Shown piece after piece: positions 46,697 to 57,023 of a stretch of 64,000 nt of DNA. The position numbers and the translations under genes were made by a program. The stretch is from assembly GCF_017874615.1 (NCBI RefSeq), contig NZ_JAGIKV010000004.1, positions 186,001-250,000 on the forward strand. The letters run 5' to 3'. This DNA is from Paenibacillus xylanexedens (GTDB lineage Bacteria > Bacillota > Bacilli > Paenibacillales > Paenibacillaceae). Every line of letters begins with the position of its first letter. The first letter of the stretch is position 1. The notes under the pieces were generated by a model. That model was not told the origin of the DNA. It searched no databases and was given only the letters and a program-made list of their open reading frames with translations.

Positions 46697-48310
46697 CTAT
46701 ACGGTACGTGACTGTTTTCGAAACTCCTGTGGCGTTATACCCGTGCACTTTTTGAACATTTTGGTGAAATGCGAGTAATTGTAGTACCCCACCTTGCCAG
46801 CGATATCCGTCACTTTGACGGTGGACTGGGACAACAATGTCTTCGCTTTGGCTACTCTGCCCTGCAGAATAAACTCAGATAGGGACATCCCCTTCTCTTT
46901 CCGAAACAGACGTGATAGATAAGCGGGATTGAATCCGGCAAAAGCTGCAAGTTCCTCTCGCATAAGTTCTTCACCAATATGAGTTTCAATATAAACGCAC
47001 AACTGATCCACAATGGTCATAGGGCTATGATCGTCCGGGTACAACACCGGGATAACACGATCAATCAGATCAGCAGTCCACTGCTTCAACTGCGGCAACG
47101 ACCTTGTCACCATACTCTCCTCCGGCTCCCGTTCACCCGGATACAGACTGCGTATTGACACGTTTTTCTGATGAAGCAGCGGATAGACCACATGCAGCAT
47201 GGCATGATAGTAGAGATGTAGCATTTCAGGAGATAAACCCTCTTGGGCAGCAAGCAACTCAAAAATCTCATCCACACGTTCTCGCAAATCTCCTACTTTA
47301 CCCGTCTCAAAAAGAATAGATAATTCCGAAAACCATGGAATAGGCAAAAAGCGATCTTCCTGATCTCTTCCCCGCTCATCATAGACAAAAACTTCTTCAA
47401 GCTCCTTAATATTGCGCCGCTCCATATCCATCAGTTCATTTAACATGCCTTGCAGCTCAGTCACAGCAACCGGGGCACCAACATAACAGGACAACCGACA
47501 GTAGAAATACGTACCACATTCCTGAATATATCCCTGACAACGTTGTGCCACTTCGCTCGCACTCGGAATGATGCCATCTTGCTCATAAGCAAGCACAATA
47601 TTTAATCCACTTTGATCCTGAAACACCTCACCGGGCTTGTCGCTAAGCAGCATCTCTTTGGCTGCATTACGAAGGGCATATTCCAATACCTCTTCGTCAC
47701 GCAAATCAAAATCACGCACCCATTCCTCTACTGAGATCACAATAGGTAACACACGAGCATGCGGATCAATCTCGGCACCATACAGTTCTGCGAGCTCTTG
47801 CAACCGTTGTTCGGTTAACGTGATACGCTGAGAGATGGCATCTTTCCAGAAGCGTTCCGTCAGCAGCGGTTTATGGGTTTTCCAGCGTTTGTATACGGTC
47901 TCATAAACTTCGTTGGTACGGGTACGCTGCTCTCCATCCTTGATCTTCTCCACCGCCTGGGTTACTACCTTAATCAATTGATCCGCTGGAGCCGGCTTCA
48001 ACACATAATCAAAGCTGCTTAGCTTAATGGCTGTCTGAGCATAATCGAATAAAGCATGCCCTGTCAGGAAAATGGTCAGTATGCCTGGATCATGTTTTAA
48101 CACCCAACTTTGCAGGTCAAGCCCTGTTTCACCAGGCATCTCGATATCACAGATCATGATATCAATAGCATTAGTCTTTAAGATCTTTCTTGCCTCTTCG
48201 GCATCACCAGCACTGTATACCTGGTCAATGCCTGCTGCTTGCCAATCGACTCCTTCCACCATTGCTTGTAATGCATACACTTCATCATCCACGATCAACA
48301 GGTTCCGCAT
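46697..48310 (-). CDS. AraC-type response regulator (YesN-like), second system
   Basis: About 537 residues. Receiver opening RNLLIVDDEVYALQAM, acceptor Asp in IMICDIEMPGETGLDLQ near 54, linker, then AraC DNA-binding domain (AFAGFNPAYLSRLFRKEKGM; DIAGKVGYYNYSHFTKMFKKCTG). ATG 48310 has AAGGGGGAG just upstream and lies inside the 3' end of the kinase gene (26-bp overlap), so the pair is translationally coupled. Predicted to activate the adjacent transporter. Confidence 0.92.
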   Translation of the reverse strand: MRNLLIVDDEVYALQAMVEGVDWQAAGIDQVYSAGDAEEARKILKTNAIDIMICDIEMPGETGLDLQSWVLKHDPGILTIFLTGHALFDYAQTAIKLSSFDYVLKPAPADQLIKVVTQAVEKIKDGEQRTRTNEVYETVYKRWKTHKPLLTERFWKDAISQRITLTEQRLQELAELYGAEIDPHARVLPIVISVEEWVRDFDLRDEEVLEYALRNAAKEMLLSDKPGEVFQDQSGLNIVLAYEQDGIIPSASEVAQRCQGYIQECGTYFYCRLSCYVGAPVAVTELQGMLNELMDMERRNIKELEEVFVYDERGRDQEDRFLPIPWFSELSILFETGKVGDLRERVDEIFELLAAQEGLSPEMLHLYYHAMLHVVYPLLHQKNVSIRSLYPGEREPEESMVTRSLPQLKQWTADLIDRVIPVLYPDDHSPMTIVDQLCVYIETHIGEELMREELAAFAGFNPAYLSRLFRKEKGMSLSEFILQGRVAKAKTLLSQSTVKVTDIAGKVGYYNYSHFTKMFKKCTGITPQEFRKQSRTV

Positions 48311-50084
48311 AGGCTCCCCCTTCTTCCTCTTCGGTCTGAGCGGGTAAATCAATGATGACTTTGGCGCCATGATCCACCTCATTGCCAAACTGCAAACTGG
48401 CTTGATCACCATACTTCACTAAAAGCCGATGAGCCACGTTCCATATACCGATATGCTGTCCACTCGGATCTTCAGCATATTGTCCATGTTGCAGACGCCC
48501 CAACAATTCCTCTTCAAATCCGACACCATTGTCCACAATCATCAGTTGAAGCACCGTCCCATCTACCTGACCGGACGACTTCTCACCGAGGCGCGCCACG
48601 ATCCGAATGACAAATGCTTGTGTCCGGCGCTGAAATCCATGAATAATGGCATTCTCCACAAAAGGCTGAATGGTTAATGGCGGAATCACATAATGTCCCA
48701 GATTCGGCTCAACATCCAGTTCAAAATCGAATCTGCTTGGAAACCTCAGCTTTTGAATTTCTAAGTAATGACGAATGTGCTCGAGCTCTTCATCCAGACG
48801 AATAACACGTTTGCCTGCACGCAGACTGAATCGAAAATAATCGGCCAGATGACCTGCCATCTGCTGCACCAACTCATGTTTTTGCAAGGAAGCCAGACTA
48901 TGAATAATATTGAGTGAATTCAGGTAAAAGTGAGGATTGATCTGCATCTGCAGTTGTTTGAACTCTGCCTCCCGCGTCCGCAACTGTTCCTCATACACAT
49001 CAATCTTCAGATGCCTGATCTCACTGGTCATTTGATTGAAACTTCGTGTCATAAATTCAAGCTCCGACGAAGATGGCGGGTCCAGCTTCACATCGAGATC
49101 TCCACGGCTGACCCTTCTCATGCCTCGGATTAACGCATTCATCGGGCGGAATAACAGATGCCGCAAAAAGATCAGTGCAGTAACCAGAATTACTGCCGCA
49201 CCAATGGGAAGCAGACGAATGATCTGCTGGAAAAACGGGAGGTTACGCATCATGTCTTCCTCAGGCAGCAGCACGATATAATTCATCTGGGACATGGCCG
49301 AGGCAGTACCCAACATCAAATATTGACGTGCTTCTCCCTTGTTCACAACTTCAGAGATCACCTGATACGGATTCTTCAGGCCGGGAAGATGCGCTGCAGC
49401 CAGCTGAATCTGTGCAGTATTTAATGTGGAATCCGATATTGCCCCACCGTCTGTTCCAACAATGACTGCACCTCCCCGATCTCCGGATTCAGTGAATTGT
49501 TGTGTATGATTCAGTGCATTCATATCAACAAGTGCACCTGCATAGAACTGCTGGTTGATTCGCACCGTTTTCACCAGCGCATTCCACGTCCCGCCACGCA
49601 CGATGCTCCATTCCGGCTTCTGGATATCCCCTTCCAATTGCTGCATCTGGACTGGCATACTCTCCTGCACAACCGACTTTTTGACATCATAATTGCCTGA
49701 AGTGGCGAGCAGCAAATCATCATTCACGGCATCATATAGAAAAAAAGAATCGATTAGATTATAAAAACCGATATCTGTCATGAATTTGTTCATAATCCGT
49801 TGCTTTGCAATGATATAATCGCCGCTGCCGTATTTCAGAAAAAACAGAGAGATAATATCCGGGTCCCGCTCGCCCAGACTATATAAATACCGATTCGTCT
49901 CCTGTAACACACGTTCATTCTGCTCCACACTCTTGGCGAGATGATTCATATTGGTGAGGGATACTTTGTCACGTACAACTTTCATGGCGTAGACGTTGTT
50001 GTAATAAAGCAGCATGAATAATGGCAGCATGATCAATGTAAGACCCACTATAAATTTAAAACGAAGTGAACGGATAAAATTCAT
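48285..50084 (-). CDS. Sensor histidine kinase (YesM-like), second system
   Basis: 599 residues. First helix at about 12-30, extracellular sensor domain, second helix at about 290-310, HAMP (RPMNALIRGMRRVSRGDLDVKL), then LQMQINPHFYLNSLNIIH with the phospho-His near 390, NAIIHGF in the N box and GIWNVAHRLLVKYG. Same type as the galactan kinase but clearly diverged in the sensor. ATG after AAAGGGCGGGA. Confidence 0.92.
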   Translation of the reverse strand: MNFIRSLRFKFIVGLTLIMLPLFMLLYYNNVYAMKVVRDKVSLTNMNHLAKSVEQNERVLQETNRYLYSLGERDPDIISLFFLKYGSGDYIIAKQRIMNKFMTDIGFYNLIDSFFLYDAVNDDLLLATSGNYDVKKSVVQESMPVQMQQLEGDIQKPEWSIVRGGTWNALVKTVRINQQFYAGALVDMNALNHTQQFTESGDRGGAVIVGTDGGAISDSTLNTAQIQLAAAHLPGLKNPYQVISEVVNKGEARQYLMLGTASAMSQMNYIVLLPEEDMMRNLPFFQQIIRLLPIGAAVILVTALIFLRHLLFRPMNALIRGMRRVSRGDLDVKLDPPSSSELEFMTRSFNQMTSEIRHLKIDVYEEQLRTREAEFKQLQMQINPHFYLNSLNIIHSLASLQKHELVQQMAGHLADYFRFSLRAGKRVIRLDEELEHIRHYLEIQKLRFPSRFDFELDVEPNLGHYVIPPLTIQPFVENAIIHGFQRRTQAFVIRIVARLGEKSSGQVDGTVLQLMIVDNGVGFEEELLGRLQHGQYAEDPSGQHIGIWNVAHRLLVKYGDQASLQFGNEVDHGAKVIIDLPAQTEEEEGGAYAEPVDRG

Positions 50085-50482
50085 GGATTATGGATTCCCG
50101 CCCTTTTAGAGGTAGTTCAAAAAGTCCGCTGTACTGAAACCAGACTTATTGAACACACACTTTATTTCAACATAGTTTTTTCTATTTTCTTCCTTATGAT
50201 GGCATGTTTATTGTAATCACCCCTGCTTGCCACTGTCTATGGGGTCCCGTGACCTTCACATATCAATTCTGGTGACTTCCATCCGCTCCAATTTCAAGAG
50301 TAACAAGCTTCATGTAGTAATAAATTCTCCAGTTGTAAATAAAATCCTTCATTATTACTCAGAAGCTTCTCCCTAAAAATAAATGCTGCGGCAAGCCCCG
50401 GACTCCACGAACGCCCGATCTTGACATGCATACGATATATCACTCCTCGGGTTAGTCACCAGGATGTAGGGAGGCCTGTTCG
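50085..50482. other. Divergent intergenic region, no gene seen
   Basis: 398 bp between the divergent second kinase and the transporter gene. It must hold promoters for both. A TTGACA near 50424 has no well-spaced -10. I see no tRNA, riboswitch or leader peptide. Confidence 0.35.
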
Positions 50483-51925
50483 ATGAATATTCAACTCACT
50501 GCGTTACACTATGTCTATCTGGCATTTATCGTCTTGATCATCGCAGTTATGATCCGGCGCAGGGACACCACGATCATCTGTGTTGCGGGTATTATGACCA
50601 TTGGACTTCTGGCAACCGAAACCTTAAGCGGGTCAGTTGCTGGGATCTTCAGCAGTTTTATCTATGCAACAAAAGAATTGCTAAGTACGATCTTTATCAT
50701 CTCGATTATTGTGGCAATGAGCCGTGTTCTAATCAGAACAGGCATTAATGGGGTCATGGTAACACCCGTCACCCGGTTTATCCGTTCTCCTCAGGTCGCG
50801 TATTGGGGTATCGGATTGATCATGATGGTAGTATCGCTATTTTTCTGGCCATCCCCAGCCGTAGCACTCGTTGGTGCAGTACTTCTTCCTGTAGCCGTGC
50901 GTGTAGGTCTTCCTCCGATTGGAGCTGCTATTGCGATGAACCTGTTTGGACATGGGATAGCACTGTCGGGAGATTACATTATTCAGGGGGCTCCCAAACT
51001 TACAGCCGATGCGGCGGGTATACCGGTTACTTCCGTCATGACGGCCAGCATTCCTTTGGTCATTGTCATGGGCACCGTATCTACACTTACAGCCTTCTGG
51101 ATGCTGCGCAAAGAGATGAAATCAGGTTCACCTGTTCATTCCCCGAACGTTATATCAGGTACCCTGAGCTCGGAACCTTCTTCTTCATCAGAGGCTGTGT
51201 CCACCTCCCTACCCGCTAATCAGCCTGTTCAACGTCAAGCCATGTCACCCCGTCTGCAAAAGGCGTTCGCTCTGCTTATCCCTCTGTTATTCGCAGTTGA
51301 TGTGATTCTGATGTTTATATTGAAGTTGCAAGGCGGTGACGCAACAGCTCTAATTGGCGGAACCGCTGTGGTTATACTGATAGGTGTCACCCTTGCCGCA
51401 CATCGACATGCGGGACCAGAGGAAACGACCAACTATTTAATAGAAGGATTTCAGTTTGGTTTCAAGGTGTTTGGACCGGTTATTCCCATAGCCGCATTTT
51501 TTTATCTGGGAGATGCTGCGATTACGGAGTTGTTCATCAACCCTCTTCCTGAAGGTTCACACGGGATTGTGAATGATCTCGGGGTCGCACTTGCTGGGCT
51601 GGTGCCATTAAATGATACGGTGGGCGCGATTACAATGACGGTAACCGGAGCAGTTACCGGAATGGATGGTTCGGGGTTCTCGGGGATATCCCTGGTTGGC
51701 TCGATTGCGTCCATGTTTGCAGGATCGGCAGATTCCGCACCTGTACTGACAGCATTAGGTCAGGTTGCAGCTATATGGGTAGGTGGCGGAACCTTGATTC
51801 CATGGGCATTGATTCCTGCTGCTGCTATCTGCGGAGTCAATCCTTTTGAACTTGCAAGACGCAACCTGAAGCCTGTACTGCTGGGACTCACGGTAACAAC
51901 AATTGTAGCCATCTTTCTAATCTGA
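50483..51925 (+). CDS. Ion-transporter-superfamily (DcuC/GntP-like) membrane transporter
   Basis: 480 residues, about 11-12 helices with a hydrophilic Ser/Pro/Gln-rich central loop near 215-255. Broken-helix segments such as WPSPAVALVGAVLLPVAVRV and LNDTVGAITMTVTGAVTG, repeated in each half, fit the IT superfamily (DcuC, GntP, NhaC-like). Such proteins carry carboxylates, gluconate or Na+. SGDYIIQGAPKLTADAAG is a conserved-looking loop near 168. ATG after AGGGAGG. Substrate unknown. Confidence 0.65.
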   Translation: MNIQLTALHYVYLAFIVLIIAVMIRRRDTTIICVAGIMTIGLLATETLSGSVAGIFSSFIYATKELLSTIFIISIIVAMSRVLIRTGINGVMVTPVTRFIRSPQVAYWGIGLIMMVVSLFFWPSPAVALVGAVLLPVAVRVGLPPIGAAIAMNLFGHGIALSGDYIIQGAPKLTADAAGIPVTSVMTASIPLVIVMGTVSTLTAFWMLRKEMKSGSPVHSPNVISGTLSSEPSSSSEAVSTSLPANQPVQRQAMSPRLQKAFALLIPLLFAVDVILMFILKLQGGDATALIGGTAVVILIGVTLAAHRHAGPEETTNYLIEGFQFGFKVFGPVIPIAAFFYLGDAAITELFINPLPEGSHGIVNDLGVALAGLVPLNDTVGAITMTVTGAVTGMDGSGFSGISLVGSIASMFAGSADSAPVLTALGQVAAIWVGGGTLIPWALIPAAAICGVNPFELARRNLKPVLLGLTVTTIVAIFLI

Positions 51926-51942
51926 CCAAAGGTCTAAACAGT

Positions 51943-52542
51943 TTAAAAAGACGTGCGTAAACGCGCCCAGTTCCAGAGATCTTCACGTTTCATCTCTGCC
52001 AGATGTAGCATGTCCACATATGGATCTCCCTCTAATCCAAGTACAGAAGCAAAAGCAGGCTCCGTCTTCCACCCTGCCTGTTTCAGTCTGCGGATCTCAC
52101 GGTGTCCCGCATCTCCCCACAGTTGCAACAATCTCCACTCTACGATCATATGTAGGTATGCATTCTGCCTGTAAACTGGCACGGATTGGGCAAAAATCTC
52201 CACAGGCCAATGTCCCACTTGCAAATTACAAGTCACATAAGGACGTTGGTCTGGAAGATCCCCACTACGTACACATTGAAACTCAGCAACGGCTCCGATT
52301 CGATTGTGTATCTCGGCTTCAAACACGTCCAGATCCTCTGCATAACACAGTAGATCCAGATCACTGCCCGGTATATCAATATCAATTGGTACCGTTCCTG
52401 CTGGATATGGGTGATAGTCAGCTAATATATCGAGCAATCCACTGCTCTGTAACACATGATAGGCGTCCTGCTGACGTGTATTACCCGAAGCCAGATGTGC
52501 CATTACTTTTGCGGTAGTACTCATCTCCCCGCCTTGGGCCAC
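51943..52542 (-). CDS. DUF4269-family protein, nucleotidyltransferase-like
   Basis: 199 residues. DIDIPGSDLDLLCYAEDLDVFE carries the G-S-D-x-D pattern of the pol-beta-type nucleotidyltransferase fold, and the C-terminal KTEPAFASVLGLEGDPYVDMLHL is typical of DUF4269. Such proteins are uncharacterised; related minimal nucleotidyltransferases modify RNA, antibiotics or proteins. The GTG at 52542 is used (GGAGG 12 nt upstream); a downstream ATG has its site too close. It follows ywbE by 2 bp in an operon. Confidence 0.75.
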   Translation of the reverse strand: MAQGGEMSTTAKVMAHLASGNTRQQDAYHVLQSSGLLDILADYHPYPAGTVPIDIDIPGSDLDLLCYAEDLDVFEAEIHNRIGAVAEFQCVRSGDLPDQRPYVTCNLQVGHWPVEIFAQSVPVYRQNAYLHMIVEWRLLQLWGDAGHREIRRLKQAGWKTEPAFASVLGLEGDPYVDMLHLAEMKREDLWNWARLRTSF

Positions 52543-52544
52543 AG

Positions 52545-52751
52545 TTAGTTCGAGCCTCCTGTAATGACCTGTTTCACACGTCCCACTTGACCACTCGTCA
52601 GTCGTACTTTGATTCCGTGTGGATGCGTAGATGATTTGGTTAACAGATCCTTCACAATGCCCCGTGTCAGCTTACCTGTAGCTTGATCCTGCTTCAGCAC
52701 AATGTCCACTTCCAGACCTGGCTTAATATTTACACGTTGTTGTCCATTCAT
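52545..52751 (-). CDS. ywbE: YwbE-family small protein
   Basis: About 68 residues. VNIKPGLEVDIVLKQDQATGKLTRGIVKDLLT and HGIKVRLTSGQVGRV (quoted in parts) match the YwbE family of small basic KOW/SH3-like proteins of unknown role. ATG 52751 has GAGGAGAG 8-9 nt upstream. Operon with the DUF4269 gene. Confidence 0.85.
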   Translation of the reverse strand: MNGQQRVNIKPGLEVDIVLKQDQATGKLTRGIVKDLLTKSSTHPHGIKVRLTSGQVGRVKQVITGGSN

Positions 52752-52910
52752 TATGTTCACTCTCCTCTATGTCGTAATTCATATCTTGTATACTATATAA
52801 CCCTTAAACACAAAGCTCCATCTATTGTAGACGTTTTGGTTTCAAAACAAAAGGGACACGGCAATAACCTCCTAAGGCTGGTTCCATGGTTGATATGAAG
52901 ACCAAGATAA

Positions 52911-52949
52911 AGAAACCGAAGGTCTCTTCATCTGAGACCTTCGGTTTCT
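52911..52949. terminator. Strong bidirectional hairpin
   Basis: Sixteen-base perfect arms 52911-52926 and 52934-52949 around TTCATCT. It lies just downstream of the polysaccharide deacetylase gene on the minus strand; T-tracts are short on both sides. Confidence 0.75.
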
Positions 52950-52966
52950 AATTGGATTAGCCATGT

Positions 52967-53755
52967 TCAGGGCTGCACATGCTTCAAAATAGATGAAGGC
53001 GAAGTTCCATCCTTCGCGGCTTCGCGTGCCTTTACAGCAAGTAGCTCAGACACCGTAACGAATTGGTACCCCTGCTGCTGTAACTTCGGCAGGATCGTTT
53101 TGAGTGCTGCTACCGTATGCGACTTGCCTTCCACCTTATCGTGAAAAAGTACAATATCCCCATTACGTGCGTTCTTCAACACTTTGTTAACGATAGCCGA
53201 TACACCTGGAGAAGCCCAGTCCCGTGTATCCTGATGCCAAGACCAGAGTACAATGGTATACCCTTTTTGTTTGGCAGCCTGGATGACCATGTCATTGTAA
53301 TAGCCGCCCGGTGGTCTGAACAACAGGGGGCGCTCCGCACCCGCTTCAATGATGGAACTTTCCGCTGCATTCATATCCTTCATGTACTTGTCCGCACGTG
53401 TTGATCGAACTGCATACGTGTGCGCATACGTATGGTTGGCGATTTCATGCCCTTCGAGCTGTTCCTGCTTAATCAGTTCAGGAAATTTATCTGCCCATTT
53501 GCCAAGTACAAAAAAAGTTCCTTTGGCATGATACTGCTGTAGCAAAGCCAGGATCTGCGGAGTCTGAATCGGATCTGGTCCATCATCAAAGGTAAGGGCG
53601 ATGAGTTTATCCTGTGTGGGAACTTCCCACACAATCTCTCCACGTTCCTCATAATACTGACGGTTCTTCTGTACAGGCTTCGCATAGGCAGTACTGCTAC
53701 CCAGCAAAATAATTAGCGTGAACATTCCGATGACTCGGGCTGCCTTCAGGTTCAT
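52967..53755 (-). CDS. Polysaccharide deacetylase, exported (NodB-fold)
   Basis: 262 residues. An N-terminal signal peptide (MFTLIILLGSSTAYA, cleavage after AYA) exports it. NodB motifs in order: TFDDGPDP, HEIANHTYAH (metal-binding HxxxH), RPPGGYYND and DIVLFHD with the catalytic His late. Family members deacetylate chitin oligomers or peptidoglycan N-acetylglucosamine/N-acetylmuramate. The PdaA/PdaB-like length suggests cell-wall or spore cortex remodelling, but the substrate is not shown. Confidence 0.88.
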   Translation of the reverse strand: MNLKAARVIGMFTLIILLGSSTAYAKPVQKNRQYYEERGEIVWEVPTQDKLIALTFDDGPDPIQTPQILALLQQYHAKGTFFVLGKWADKFPELIKQEQLEGHEIANHTYAHTYAVRSTRADKYMKDMNAAESSIIEAGAERPLLFRPPGGYYNDMVIQAAKQKGYTIVLWSWHQDTRDWASPGVSAIVNKVLKNARNGDIVLFHDKVEGKSHTVAALKTILPKLQQQGYQFVTVSELLAVKAREAAKDGTSPSSILKHVQP

Positions 53756-53821
53756 GTGGTGTCCTCACTTTGTCTTCATACGTAAACTCCCTGTTAGCAT
53801 TTCCCGATTCACCCGAACTCA

Positions 53822-54760
53822 TTAACGAAAGATCTGATCCACGACTGCAATTTCCTCAGCAGTTAATTCCACATTTAATGTTTGCAGATTGTTAATGACC
53901 TGCTCCGGTCGCTTGGCACCCGGAATCAATGCATCAATGGAAGGCTGAGTCAGGTACCAGGCCAGAACCAGATGCGCGACCTCAACATCTTTGGATTGTG
54001 CTATGCTGCGCAGTTGCTCAACTTTATCTAAATTTTCAATGAAAGCTTCACCTGTGAACAGCGGGTTCTTCGCCCGTCCATCCTGAAAGGTTGTATTGCG
54101 ATTATATTTACCGCCCAGCAGTCCCGCAGCCAGTGGGAAGTAGGGTACAAAAGAAATCTCATGCTCAGCCGTATATGGCAACAGCTCTTTCTCCGCTTCT
54201 CTTTTGAACAGATTATATTCAGATTGCAGTACGTCTACATGCCCGTCCTTGTTGGCTTCACGCAACTGATCAATGGAGAAATTAGATACGCCAATGGCAC
54301 GAATTTTACCAGCGACTTTTAATTGTTTTAACGCATCTACTGCTTCATCCTTAGGCGTATGTTCATCCGGAAAGTGGATGTAGAACAGATCAATGTAATC
54401 GGTTTGCAGACGTTTCAATGCCTCATCCACGGCTGTTTTCAGAAAAGCAGGTGAGTTATCTATGACAATCTTGCCATCCACTAATTTATGAGCTGCCTTG
54501 GTCGCAATGATGGTATTCTGCCGCTGACCCGTTTCCTTCAGTACTTCACCAATCAGTCGTTCGGAATGCTCCGGTCCATAGATGTATGCCGTATCCACAA
54601 AGTTAATGCCTTGTTTCAAAGCTGTACGAACGACTTCCTTACCTGTCTCATCATTCAGCATGTCCGGATAGATATTATGTCCACCTACTGCATTCGCACC
54701 CAGTCCAATGGGATTCACGATCAGATCCGTCTTGCCCAACCGAATTTGTTGTTCTGCCAT
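53822..54760 (-). CDS. iolS: Aldo/keto reductase, IolS-like
   Basis: 312 residues. From memory it is very close to B. subtilis Iol[63 protein letters not shown] tetrad: Asp in FVDTAYIYG, Tyr in YIYG, Lys in IATKAAH, His in FYIHFPDEH. An NADP-dependent carbonyl reductase; no inositol genes are nearby, so a myo-inositol role is not supported here. ATG after GGAGAG. Confidence 0.85.
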   Translation of the reverse strand: MAEQQIRLGKTDLIVNPIGLGANAVGGHNIYPDMLNDETGKEVVRTALKQGINFVDTAYIYGPEHSERLIGEVLKETGQRQNTIIATKAAHKLVDGKIVIDNSPAFLKTAVDEALKRLQTDYIDLFYIHFPDEHTPKDEAVDALKQLKVAGKIRAIGVSNFSIDQLREANKDGHVDVLQSEYNLFKREAEKELLPYTAEHEISFVPYFPLAAGLLGGKYNRNTTFQDGRAKNPLFTGEAFIENLDKVEQLRSIAQSKDVEVAHLVLAWYLTQPSIDALIPGAKRPEQVINNLQTLNVELTAEEIAVVDQIFR

Positions 54761-54869
54761 GTCTCATCTCTCCTTCACTGATCGAATAAGTATAATTTAG
54801 TTGTGACGTCTTTCTTGTTCCATATTATATCAGACCGTTTAGCATATTTAAAATATCGGATTTATCGGA

Positions 54870-56894
54870 TTAGGTGTTTTTCAGCGCAGTCGCTTCCACG
54901 TCGTTAATAAACCTGCGCAGCTTGGCAGCCACATCACGGGTGATTTCGCCGTTTTCATACAGTTGTTGCACTGTATTGCGCTGTTCCTGAATCGCCACCA
55001 TCTGTAACTCCAATTTCTCCTGATTAAACGGATCTTCGGTTTTACCCTGGTTCCAGGTTCGCAATTTGGCAATCACACGCTCATACTTGGCGATGACCGA
55101 CAGAGCTACAACTCGATTCCCATCGTTCATATGGGCACGTATAGCCTTAATTGCCGCTTCAGAGGTACGTAGCTTCACCTGACGGAACAGTTCTGCATTT
55201 TCAAGCATGAAAGGTTGACTCGGCTTCTGGGATCGATTGGCGAACAGATGACCCAGCACACGCCCGATCTCGCTGATTGATGTCATAATCTGAGTGTCTG
55301 CGCGATTGGCCAGCATCATTTCCTTGCGATCCAGCCAGCTGTCACATTTGAAGGCCGCATCAGAAGCAATTGCATTTTCGTCCAGCATCACTTCGATTTC
55401 TTTACGCTCCGCGCGGGTGGCAATCAGGTTAATAGCCGTTTCTTGTTTCTGAATATCTTTGCGTTTGCCGGCGGTAAGCTGACCTGCGGCCTGTCTGATG
55501 TACTTGGACAAGTCGGAGACAACCGCGAGTGCCGCAGCTTTGTTCTCATCGTTCATTTCGGATTTGACAGCTCGTATTGCCGCATTCAGCATAATGTCAT
55601 GTGCTTTTCGTTCTGACTTCTGCGGTGTTTCTTCTGTGGATTTCCCATCGTCCTTGGCCAGAACTGGAAGAAACACGCTCGCCGCAATCAGGGAGAAGAG
55701 GATAACTCCTGCCGCCAGGAAAATAATCAGATCCCGTTCAGGGAAAGGTGATCCATCCTGAAGCACATAAGGAATGGAGAACGCACCCGCCAATGTTACA
55801 GCCCCCCGCACCCCAGAGAGGGAAATAATCGTAATATCCTTGAATCTGGGCCGGCCAATAGAGGATTTGGTACGCAGCAATTCATTCCCTTGCCAGAACA
55901 GATAGATCCAGAGAAAACGCAGAACCAGCAGTAGCACGGAGATCAAGCCCACATATCCCAACACTTGCAAGTTATTAAACGAAACATTTTCAAATATGGT
56001 ACTCAACACATCCGGTACCTGTACACCCAAAATAACAAACACCAGACCATTGAGTATAAATAAAATGACTGACCATGTGCTCGCAGATACCACCTGCATT
56101 TTCAACTGAACCGATTCAGCGCGGTCACGCTCAATGGCGTGGATAATACCGCCTGCCACTACCGCAAGAATACCTGATACCCCAATTTCTTCACTCACCA
56201 GATAGATAATAAATGGCGTCAGGATTTGCAGCAGCATGTGAATGGTCACATCTTCCATGCCCAGTCTACGGATCCATACCCCTAGCCTGATTAACAGAAA
56301 AGATAACAATGCCCCGACAAGAAGTCCGCCAATCGCAATCAGAATAAAACTGAAGGTTGCATTCGCCAGGGAAAATACACCTGTAACTGTGGCTGCAATT
56401 GCGAATTTGAAGGCCACGAGGCCAGATGCATCATTCATTAATGCTTCACCCTCAAGAAGCCTATGTATGCCTTTGGGCAGATGTACCCGGCCCGCCATAG
56501 CGCCAACGGCCACAGCATCTGTCGGGGACAGTATAGCTGCAAGAGCAAAAGCAGCAGGTAACGGAATCGAAGGAATCAGCCAGTGAATGGCATATCCCGC
56601 CACAACCACCGTCACGAATACAAGCCCTAATGCAAGCAGAAGTATCGGTGCACGCAGATTCCATAATTCATTCCTTGGCGTTCGCTTACCATCGTTGTAT
56701 AACAAAGGTGCGATGAACAGTACAAAGAACAATTCCGGATTCAACGGCAGGTGAACACCTGCGGGAAGCAAAGCTATAGCTACACCAAGCACGATTTGAA
56801 TGAGCGGAATGGGAATAAAGGGTACAAACCGGTTTAAGATATTGGATAAACCAATCAGTACCAGTAACACAAGTACGGCAATAAATATTTCCAT
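54870..56894 (-). CDS. CPA1-family Na+(K+)/H+ antiporter (NhaK/YvgP-like)
   Basis: 674 residues. Twelve or so helices in the first 400 residues with the CPA1 signatures LSPTDAVAVGAMAG and GEALMNDASGLVAFK (ion-site Asp/Asn) and VRGAVTLAGAFSIP. A cytoplasmic tail of about 270 charged residues follows, coiled-coil-like, containing repeated ALSVIAKYERVI-type segments. The length matches B. subtilis NhaK. Exports Na+ or other monovalent cations for protons. Confidence 0.88.
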   Translation of the reverse strand: MEIFIAVLVLLVLIGLSNILNRFVPFIPIPLIQIVLGVAIALLPAGVHLPLNPELFFVLFIAPLLYNDGKRTPRNELWNLRAPILLLALGLVFVTVVVAGYAIHWLIPSIPLPAAFALAAILSPTDAVAVGAMAGRVHLPKGIHRLLEGEALMNDASGLVAFKFAIAATVTGVFSLANATFSFILIAIGGLLVGALLSFLLIRLGVWIRRLGMEDVTIHMLLQILTPFIIYLVSEEIGVSGILAVVAGGIIHAIERDRAESVQLKMQVVSASTWSVILFILNGLVFVILGVQVPDVLSTIFENVSFNNLQVLGYVGLISVLLLVLRFLWIYLFWQGNELLRTKSSIGRPRFKDITIISLSGVRGAVTLAGAFSIPYVLQDGSPFPERDLIIFLAAGVILFSLIAASVFLPVLAKDDGKSTEETPQKSERKAHDIMLNAAIRAVKSEMNDENKAAALAVVSDLSKYIRQAAGQLTAGKRKDIQKQETAINLIATRAERKEIEVMLDENAIASDAAFKCDSWLDRKEMMLANRADTQIMTSISEIGRVLGHLFANRSQKPSQPFMLENAELFRQVKLRTSEAAIKAIRAHMNDGNRVVALSVIAKYERVIAKLRTWNQGKTEDPFNQEKLELQMVAIQEQRNTVQQLYENGEITRDVAAKLRRFINDVEATALKNT

Positions 56895-57023
56895 GATGAC
56901 AATCCCTTTCCGCTATAGAAGTGGTGAAACCTTTGTTGTATAGGTTTATTTTAACATAATCCAACCTTTATTATAAAAATGTTGTCATATTCATATACCC
57001 ATTCAACTCGTCTCAGACCAGTT

